From Candidatus Nanohaloarchaea archaeon (GTDB taxonomy: Archaea > EX4484-52 > GLR71): 5,065 nucleotides of DNA. The DNA lies in contig DAOVHT010000075.1 in the NCBI GenBank assembly GCA_030671745.1, positions 1-5,065 of the forward strand, in the 5' to 3' direction. Each line of letters begins with the position of its first letter. The first letter of the stretch is position 1. The notes beneath the pieces are model-generated. The model saw only the letters and a list, made by a program, of their open reading frames with translations. It was not told the DNA's origin and ran no database searches. A program made the translations under genes and the position numbers. Of this stretch, positions 1 through 5,065 are shown piece after piece.

Positions 1-3000
1 ATCCCCCGAAGCAGAGCACTCCAAATCACTCATACACTCATATAATACTTCAAAATAAATCTTATCAGTACTATTTAATACACCATAAGAATCATTGCAA
101 TAAAAAACAAGATCATAAGACCCGACATATACAGTATCATTAAAAAAAGAAAAATGTGTCATCGAATCATTTGACATTGTCACATTCTCAGATCCATTAA
201 GACTATAACCACACCAATCAATTGAATTCCAATCATCAACCACACTAATATTAAACCAGATAGCCTGATGATTATATAAACTATTTAATGGAGAATCAAT
301 AGTTATTTGTGGAGGATTATTAACCAAAAGTGCAACATTAATGAACTGATAATTTGACAAAATAATAATTTTAGAATCTGACACATAACCTGCTTTTGTT
401 ATATTCATCACATAATCAATAACATATTTATCTGTATTATTCTGTATAAATTCCATCAATACTTGTGTCTCAATATTTCCAAAAGAATCAGTAAGCATGC
501 TAAATTCAATAGTACCATCAGTCTGCCAAACAGTAACATTCGCATCACCAATAGGATTTCCGAGTGAATCATTGACATATACATCAAAATACCACAATAC
601 CTCAATACTGCCAGAATCCTCAGACTCAAAATAAATCTCATCCTCATCAAACGTTGAATTAATTATATGATTTTTATAACTCCCGGTTCCCCGCACATAA
701 ATATCAATTTCATCAACAACAATCAATTCAGTGTTATACACAGTATTATTTTTAGAATTTGAAAAATAAATCCCATAACTAGAATCACCAACAGTTGTAA
801 TTGTATTATTCAATAACAGACTATCCCAACTTGAAGATAAATAAACAGCATATGAATCCTCTGTTTCACTCCCTTGAACAATGTTACAATTTTTAATAGT
901 AACATTATCAAAACCACTATCTACATCAATACCATAACCAACCTCACTTTGAGAATAATTAATCATATTACTTTGACAATCAAGAGTGATATTATCCGCA
1001 GCGATTGTAAAACAAGTTCCGGCTGAAGAGACATCATTCTCCAACAGATATATTCCATTTTCAATAGATAAAATACCACAAGAATTAAAGCCAGTTTCAT
1101 ATTCTAAAGTGATGTCGTGTAATTTTGGTGATTGACTTGAATTTAGTTCTGCAACATTTACACGATATTGAAGATTGGTTCCTGAACCAATGCCACCCCC
1201 AGTTATATAATTTGTATTGTTTGAAACAGTAAGCCAATTTATCCCATCAGCACTGAATTCTACTGAGAGATCACCAGACATCTGAGAACTTATAAATGAT
1301 ATAGTCGGTTCTGTTGCAGCAGTAAAAGGTAAAAACTTCCAATAATTTATCACCAGACCATTATCATGAGATTCAACTTTCCATATCTTTATTTTAGATG
1401 TATTATCAGGAACTGTATATGTATATACTCCTGCATCAAATGATGTTATCGAACCTATATTCTCCCAACTGCTACCGGTCCATGCTTGTGTTGTTGCAGT
1501 AACACCAGTAGTTGTACCACCCCAAACATATTGAGTTTCAAGTTTTTTATAAGGTATCACTTCTCCAAAATCCTTCTCAAGATAACTAATGCCTTGAGTA
1601 GGCACATTTGTCAAATAATAATTATCTACACCCCATGGATCACCGTTATAGGCTGTCCAAGTATAACCTAAAGATGCTGCATTTGTTCCGTCAATAAGAT
1701 CTGTGGTCCCAAAATCGTCATTTAAAATTACTGGTATGCTACTGCTTTCTGATATTGCAGAAGGATTTCCGTAATACATATAGATTGTCGTGTTTGTCGA
1801 TGCTGAAAGGTTTGCCTTGACCCAGACGGTCGCATTGACCGTGTTGTTCTCTTCAATCCAGTAGTTCAATAAATTAGCAGTATTATCTGTAAATCTCAGA
1901 TCAGAATAGTTTGAGTTCATGTCAATCTCTTTGTCTATAACCATTTTTACTTGGTAATCGGCGAGTGCACTTCCTGTGTTTGAAATATTTATCTCTTTTT
2001 TGTATTTCCAGCTATCAATTGCGTTCCATGTTGCCTTGAGTCTTGAGATTGTCTCGAGTGTGTCGGTCGTGTTTGATGTATATTGGCCTGTCGTCGGTGG
2101 AATCTGTTCTGCACCGAATGATGTTGTCGGTGGAGTTGCGGTATAATAAATACCACGAATACGATCATAATAACCAGTCATAGGTTCTGCAGGAGTATAT
2201 TGTATGCTTGTTAATTGAACAGTATAAGGTGTTGCAACATCCCAAGTAATTGTCCAATCAGTCACTTCACCCACACTTGTCAATATTTGAGTGCCAACAG
2301 GAGAACGTAAATAAAGCCCTGCATTTGAACCACTGCTATGTTTTGCATCCAAAATAATCCTTATTGAACCTGTTTCAACACCCACTAAATTAATTCCACA
2401 ATCTGTGTGCGCTGAGGGTTTTACTATCTTTGCAGAATAGATACCATCAGATGCCCATTCTGTTGAGATAGTTGCAGGATAACTTGGATTATATTGAACC
2501 CAATCACCTAATGTGCCATCTTCAAATGATGTGAAAAATACAAATGTGTCTGTTCCATTACTTTCACTTGTCGCAGTTGCATTCCCATAATACATATAGA
2601 CTGTATTGTACCCAGAAATAAGATTCGTCTTGAACCACACAATTGCGTTAGTTTGCGCAGTATTCGATTCAAACCAGTATGGTATCTGTGTTTCAGTACC
2701 GCTTGTCTCATTATAATAAGTGAATCTCATGTCTTCAAAGTTGTCCTGCATGTCTGAGTCCCATGTAACTGAAATGTTTACCTGATAGTCCGTAAGAGCT
2801 GATATCGCTGAGACATTAATCGGTTTCCGATAATCCCAACCACAATAAGCACCCCCTTCCCAACATAGACCTAAACTGCCTAATTCCGAAGAAGTATTTG
2901 TATAGATTCCACCATCCCAGTCGGCGTCTGTTGTCCAGGTCAGTGTATTAAAAGCACCGGAGAAATGATTGACATAGACTATCGTATTTCCCGAATCAAA

Positions 3001-3510
3001 TTCATAACAAGGTTTCTCAGAGACAGAACAAGAATCAATCTCAAAACAGTCTGGATTATCGACCGTGCCGTCGCACTTGAATGTCTTCTGCCCGATTGAT
3101 GAGAGTATTATCTTACCCCCAGTATTCTCTGGAACAAAACCATTAGTCTCAACCCAGACAAGATCATTTACAACTATGTTTGTATCCTGCTCAATCTTTT
3201 GCTTCAGATCATCATCAATAATGATCTTTGGCCCTATAATACCATCAACATCCAATAAACCAACCCCCTCTAAAAAAACATGATTTTCAGTTACACCAAC
3301 ACGAATATCAACTTTTTCAGGATACTCACCAGAATCTGAATCTAATGAGACCAACTCACCAGTACTGCAATCAAACACTTCTATATTTGATAATACTATT
3401 TCATTTTTTAATAGATTATTATTCTCAACATCAACAGGTACAAAAAATAAAGCAAGAACTATAATGATCGATAAAAATACAACAATATCGCGAGAATTGA
3501 AAGAATACAT
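1..3510 (-). CDS. Giant multidomain cell-surface protein with DUF2341 and beta-helix modules (3' end beyond window)
   Basis: The frame starts at ATG 3510-3508 and stays open for 1170 codons to the left edge with no stop, so the C-terminus is missing. The start is supported by an AGGT four bases upstream and by the hydrophobic segment that follows at once (residues 9-26, with R7 before it), which reads as a signal peptide or anchor. Modules in order: a beta-rich N-terminal domain with C146, C155, C161 and C168, ending in VNHFSGAF (180-187); DUF2341 copies at 225-317 and 501-590, each ending in YMYYGN; lectin- or discoidin-like stretches after each; a module with FSADGINW (752-759) and LQYRV; a beta-helix at about 811-955; a carboxypeptidase-regulatory-like sandwich (970-1063); and an Ig-like domain (1065-1156). 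Many N-X-S/T sequons (N232, N245, N267, N310 and others), few Lys/Arg and many Thr/Asn fit a glycosylated exterior protein. The likely role is adhesion, surface coat or glycan binding. This is inferred from modules; no catalytic site is visible. Confidence 0.9.
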   Translation of the reverse strand, partial: MYSFNSRDIVVFLSIIIVLALFFVPVDVENNNLLKNEIVLSNIEVFDCSTGELVSLDSDSGEYPEKVDIRVGVTENHVFLEGVGLLDVDGIIGPKIIIDDDLKQKIEQDTNIVVNDLVWVETNGFVPENTGGKIILSSIGQKTFKCDGTVDNPDCFEIDSCSVSEKPCYEFDSGNTIVYVNHFSGAFNTLTWTTDADWDGGIYTNTSSELGSLGLCWEGGAYCGWDYRKPINVSAISALTDYQVNISVTWDSDMQDNFEDMRFTYYNETSGTETQIPYWFESNTAQTNAIVWFKTNLISGYNTVYMYYGNATATSESNGTDTFVFFTSFEDGTLGDWVQYNPSYPATISTEWASDGIYSAKIVKPSAHTDCGINLVGVETGSIRIILDAKHSSGSNAGLYLRSPVGTQILTSVGEVTDWTITWDVATPYTVQLTSIQYTPAEPMTGYYDRIRGIYYTATPPTTSFGAEQIPPTTGQYTSNTTDTLETISRLKATWNAIDSWKYKKEINISNTGSALADYQVKMVIDKEIDMNSNYSDLRFTDNTANLLNYWIEENNTVNATVWVKANLSASTNTTIYMYYGNPSAISESSSIPVILNDDFGTTDLIDGTNAASLGYTWTAYNGDPWGVDNYYLTNVPTQGISYLEKDFGEVIPYKKLETQYVWGGTTTGVTATTQAWTGSSWENIGSITSFDAGVYTYTVPDNTSKIKIWKVESHDNGLVINYWKFLPFTAATEPTISFISSQMSGDLSVEFSADGINWLTVSNNTNYITGGGIGSGTNLQYRVNVAELNSSQSPKLHDITLEYETGFNSCGILSIENGIYLLENDVSSAGTCFTIAADNITLDCQSNMINYSQSEVGYGIDVDSGFDNVTIKNCNIVQGSETEDSYAVYLSSSWDSLLLNNTITTVGDSSYGIYFSNSKNNTVYNTELIVVDEIDIYVRGTGSYKNHIINSTFDEDEIYFESEDSGSIEVLWYFDVYVNDSLGNPIGDANVTVWQTDGTIEFSMLTDSFGNIETQVLMEFIQNNTDKYVIDYVMNITKAGYVSDSKIIILSNYQFINVALLVNNPPQITIDSPLNSLYNHQAIWFNISVVDDWNSIDWCGYSLNGSENVTMSNDSMTHFSFFNDTVYVGSYDLVFYCNDSYGVLNSTDKIYFEVLYECMSDLECSASGD
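646..1080 (-). other. Right-handed beta-helix (NosD-like) region, residues about 811-955
   Basis: The region opens with CGILSIENGIYLLENDV and continues with TCFTI, DNITLDCQSNMI, GYGIDVDSGFDNVTIKNCNI, YAVYLSSS, LLLNNTI, YGIYFSNSKNNTV and HIINSTF. The recurring pattern of short strands of about 20-25 residues, with N-x-T-I/L and G-I-x-V/F steps, is that of NosD-type parallel beta-helices. Cysteines at 811, 833, 845 and 875 recur at turn-like spacing and may pair. The region probably gives a rigid stalk or a glycan-binding face; no enzymatic residues of pectate lyases are recognisable. Confidence 0.75.
1741..2010 (-). repeat. DUF2341 module, copy 2 (residues 501-590 of the surface protein)
   Basis: This is the second internal copy of the same module: WKYKKEINIS, then ADYQVKMVID, YSDLRFTD, LNYWIEENN, ATVWVKANLS and TIYMYYGNPSAISES. 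It aligns with copy 1 over its whole length, with clear but modest identity, so the duplication is not recent. It is followed by LNDDFG and a Trp/Tyr/Gly-rich stretch (about 596-735) that probably forms another carbohydrate-binding-like sandwich, different from the partner of copy 1. Confidence 0.85.
2560..2838 (-). repeat. DUF2341 module, copy 1 (residues 225-317 of the surface protein)
   Basis: The module begins WDYRKPINVS, has DYQVNISV and MQDNFEDMRF in the middle, then IPYWFES and VWFKTNL, and ends in VYMYYGNATATSES. This is the hallmark order of DUF2341: an opening W-x-Y-R/K-K strand, a D-x-R-F strand, a Y-W-x-E strand, V-W-x-K, and the Y-M-Y-Y-G-N terminus. It is an extracellular beta-sandwich module often paired with concanavalin-like folds. 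Here it leads into SFEDGTLGDW and a lectin-like stretch that closes with FGAEQ near residue 469. Confidence 0.85.
3433..3510 (-). other. Signal peptide or N-terminal membrane anchor of the surface protein (residues 1-26)
   Basis: Residues 9-26 are an unbroken hydrophobic stretch (IVVFLSIIIVLALFFVPV) preceded by a short N-region with R7 and followed by the polar DVENNN. The topology fits Sec-dependent export. No clear A-x-A cleavage site follows, so the helix may remain as an anchor. There is no lipobox cysteine, as the first Cys is C48. Confidence 0.7.
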
Positions 3511-3514
3511 CTTA

Positions 3515-3518
3515 ACCT
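3515..3518 (-). promoter_or_regulatory. Weak ribosome-binding site AGGT
   Basis: On the minus strand AGGT stands four bases (TAAG) before the ATG at 3510. It is a four-base match to the anti-Shine-Dalgarno sequence. It is short and slightly close, but it is the only candidate, and it supports this ATG as the start since the frame's next feature is the hydrophobic leader. Confidence 0.4.
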
Positions 3519-3541
3519 ATATACATATTATACTAAAGTTG

Positions 3542-3568
3542 TTTATATATTTCAAGAATATATATAAA
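3542..3568. repeat. AT-rich inverted repeat overlapping the TATA elements
   Basis: Minus-strand arms TTTATATATATTC (3568-3556) and GAAATATATAAA (3553-3542) are near-perfect inverted copies, differing by one base of length and separated by TT. The dyad starts at the base after the helicase stop. It could be a regulator-binding site, a weak RNA hairpin at the end of the hel308 message, or a chance product of AT-richness. It also places a TATA-like box on both strands. Confidence 0.5.
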
Positions 3569-5065
3569 TCAAAATTCCAACAGCTTTTTCTGTGCAACCT
3601 TGCTTGATTTAACACCACTCAAACTGACAGACCCATCTTCACCAACACCTGCAACATCCAATCCTTTCAGCTTCATAGCAGTCTTCTTGCCAACAATCGT
3701 CTCAAGCGCACCCAAATCCCCACCACGAACATCTGAAGCAGACCTGAACCCCTTATCATAAAGTGCGCGAGCACGCACACGACCTATCCCTTTCACAGAA
3801 ACAAGCTTCAACAGCTCAGAAGACACACCATTTTTAAGCAGCACCAGAAGCCGACTGACGACCTTATAGACATCCTTCAACTCAAAAAGCTTAGAGAACT
3901 CACTGATTGAATACAAAAGCCAATCAGCATTATCAAGCTTGATCTTGAATTCACCAGGAGTCACAGAATAATGCTTGCAGATGAACTCTTCAGTATTCTC
4001 TTTTGTCCATGCATCAAAAAGAAGCGCAGTCTTAACAGAATCCAGAAACGCTTTCCGCTCCCAGTCCCACTGCGATGGCACATCAACCAATATATTTTTT
4101 GAACAGGAACTGACAACTTCTTCAAGCATATCAACATCAGCCTTTTTAGCGCGAACAGGTGGTCTCAACTCAAGAGCCTGCGACAAAAGATTAAAAATAG
4201 AAAAATTATTAAGGACTTTTGATTTTGCCTCAAGTATCTTTGCCCCTGACACGAATCCCAATGAATCAGCCTTATCAACAGCTTTATCTTTAGAAGCGGT
4301 ACCCAAAGAATCCATATCAGAAGAAACAACAAAAGACTGTTTTATAGCTCGCGCAAAAAGGTCCGCAGTCAAGGGATCAACATAAAGTTCAGCGACACGG
4401 AGCCCGAAAGGTGTAGCGACAAGCCCGCCAGAGACAGATTCAACCATACCGAACTCAGACAGCATGTCGATCATGGCCTCAACCTTGGAAAAAAGTTCAC
4501 GAAGATCCTTGAACTGATGCGCATAGAACGTCTTTGATATGAAAGCCTCAAGGTCAGATACCGTCTTGACATGTCCAGTGGCGATAAGACTCAACAGATG
4601 GATACGCAAGACCGGTTCAAGAGACAGTTTTGAATATATGTTTTCAGGAAGCCCGTTAATGAATATCTTCTCAAATTCAAGAGCATCATCAGAACTTTTT
4701 GTGATAATGACCGAACTGCCCTCTTTTGAATACTTGGCACGACCGGCACGACCCACACACTGCTTATATTCCAAAACAGGAATGTAATCATACCCGCGAG
4801 ACCCATAGAATCTCTTGACATCGCGCATGATGACATAATCACAAGGAAGATTCATACCGTAAGCCAGAGTGGTCGTCGCAGACACAAATTTCAATATACC
4901 CGACCGGAACGCATCTTCAACAAGCGCTTTCTGCCCATGGATAAGACCGCTATGATGAAATGCTGAACCGCCTTTGACCACACGCGCAAGCCTACGACAC
5001 TGTGCAGTCTGACTTGACCCGCAACTCAATATTGACTCTGAAAGTTTCATAAGCTTAATCTTTTC
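3569..5065 (-). CDS. hel308: ATP-dependent DNA helicase Hel308, C-terminal 498 residues (5' end beyond window)
   Basis: This is a superfamily 2 3'-5' DNA helicase. In archaea the family unwinds forked and lagging-strand substrates at stalled replication forks. Numbering from the first visible codon (5065), the fragment shows the end of RecA domain 2, with FHHSG (36-40), motif V SATTTLAYGMNLP (62-74) and motif VI QCVGRAGR (102-109). A winged-helix region (about 145-230) ending in YVDPLTA follows, then a ratchet-type helical domain whose DNADWLLY (378-385) matches the helix carrying the base-stacking Trp (here W382). Last is the helix-loop-helix domain with GIGRVRARALY (426-436). Walker A and DEAD/H motifs lie outside the window. 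The frame is open upstream of ATG 5050, so that Met is internal; Hel308 is usually about 700 residues, which fits a missing N-terminal RecA domain. Oddities are an extra Ser/Lys/Asp-rich stretch (about 246-284) and a Q-x-x-L-x-x-F terminus. The stop is TGA at 3571-3569. Confidence 0.93.
   Translation of the reverse strand, partial: EKIKLMKLSESILSCGSSQTAQCRRLARVVKGGSAFHHSGLIHGQKALVEDAFRSGILKFVSATTTLAYGMNLPCDYVIMRDVKRFYGSRGYDYIPVLEYKQCVGRAGRAKYSKEGSSVIITKSSDDALEFEKIFINGLPENIYSKLSLEPVLRIHLLSLIATGHVKTVSDLEAFISKTFYAHQFKDLRELFSKVEAMIDMLSEFGMVESVSGGLVATPFGLRVAELYVDPLTADLFARAIKQSFVVSSDMDSLGTASKDKAVDKADSLGFVSGAKILEAKSKVLNNFSIFNLLSQALELRPPVRAKKADVDMLEEVVSSCSKNILVDVPSQWDWERKAFLDSVKTALLFDAWTKENTEEFICKHYSVTPGEFKIKLDNADWLLYSISEFSKLFELKDVYKVVSRLLVLLKNGVSSELLKLVSVKGIGRVRARALYDKGFRSASDVRGGDLGALETIVGKKTAMKLKGLDVAGVGEDGSVSLSGVKSSKVAQKKLLEF

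Larger units (their letters stand above)
3511..3568 (-). promoter_or_regulatory. Putative archaeal promoter of the surface-protein gene
   Basis: The gap between the helicase stop and the surface-protein ATG is 58 bp and almost pure A/T. Read on the minus strand it has TTTATATATA right after the stop (3568-3559), AAATATATAAA (3552-3542) and TATAATATGTATATA (3532-3518). The first two match the archaeal TATA-box style TTTATATA. With the usual spacing of about 26 bases from box to start site, the middle box would start transcription near 3521, leaving a leader of about 10 bases, and the first near 3538. No separate upstream BRE can be singled out. Which box is used cannot be told from sequence, and cotranscription with hel308 is also possible because no strong T-run terminator follows the helicase. 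Confidence 0.55.

Noticed and set aside
3269..3277. Run of seven A on the plus strand (T-run on the coding strand) as a terminator
   Set aside because: It sits inside the surface-protein gene, encoding HVFLEG, with an intact frame through it.
456..3283. Short frames at 456-650 (-), 1486-1671 (+), 2508-2711 (-) and 3065-3283 (+)
   Set aside because: All lie inside the continuous 1170-codon surface-protein frame, in other frames or antisense. The hydrophobic look of the 456-650 frame follows from reading AT-rich sequence out of frame.
3511..3568. Frameshift or broken N-terminus joining the helicase and surface gene
   Set aside because: The helicase ends naturally in a complete C-terminal domain with TGA, and the surface gene begins with its own ATG and signal-like helix. 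These are two separate genes.
3975..4385. Plus-strand frame of 136 codons
   Set aside because: It lies fully antisense to conserved Hel308 coding sequence, is Ser/Thr-rich without recognisable motifs, and has no convincing ribosome-binding site; a shadow of the helicase.
4539..4842. Short frames on both strands (plus 4539-4787, minus 4591-4842)
   Set aside because: They overlap the most conserved helicase motifs in other frames and show no protein features of their own.
5048..5050. ATG at 5050 as the start of the helicase gene
   Set aside because: The frame remains open upstream to the window edge (GAA AAG ATT AAG CTT), and the Walker A and DEAD/H motifs of the family are absent. The ATG is therefore internal and the true start lies outside.
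1..5065. CRISPR array, tRNA/rRNA genes, insertion sequence or attachment site
   Set aside because: The two reading frames account for all but 58 bases. No regularly spaced direct repeats, tRNA-like folds or transposase motifs were seen.

Overview
The window most likely comes from an AT-rich archaeal genome. The evidence is a Hel308-family DNA repair helicase, an enzyme typical of archaea, and a very large, Asn/Thr/Ser-rich cell-surface protein. That protein is built from DUF2341 modules, a Cys-punctuated NosD-like beta-helix and Ig-like modules. This domain mix is common in DPANN-type archaea such as Woesearchaeota and Pacearchaeota and in other environmental archaea. The lineage is an inference from style, not from a phylogenetic marker.

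Layout: both genes are on the minus strand and both are cut by the window edges. At the right (3569-5065) lies the C-terminal 498 residues of Hel308; its N-terminal DEAD/RecA1 domain lies beyond position 5065. A 58-bp, extremely AT-rich gap (3511-3568) holds TATA-like elements within a near-perfect inverted repeat, and a weak AGGT ribosome-binding site. From 3510 to 1 runs a single uninterrupted 1170-codon frame, still open at the left edge. I checked it codon by codon and found no stop. It encodes the N-terminal part of a giant secreted or membrane-anchored surface protein. Together the two genes and the gap cover every base of the window; there is no RNA gene, CRISPR array or insertion sequence.

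Surface protein order: signal/anchor helix (about residues 9-26), Cys-containing N-terminal beta domain (about 33-190), DUF2341 copy 1 (225-317) with a lectin-like partner (about 325-468), DUF2341 copy 2 (501-590) with a second partner (about 596-735), a beta module with FSxDGxxW (about 737-805), a right-handed beta-helix (about 811-955), a carboxypeptidase-regulatory-like beta sandwich (about 970-1063), an Ig-like domain (about 1065-1156), and the start of a Cys motif at the edge.

The two genes have no obvious shared function: one repairs stalled forks inside the cell, the other works outside it. The surface gene probably has its own promoter. I see no clear case for a novel multi-gene system. 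The points most worth a second look are the modular, compositionally patchy surface protein, a lineage-specific-looking insertion and a terminal PCNA-binding-like peptide in Hel308, and the inverted-repeat promoter between the genes.
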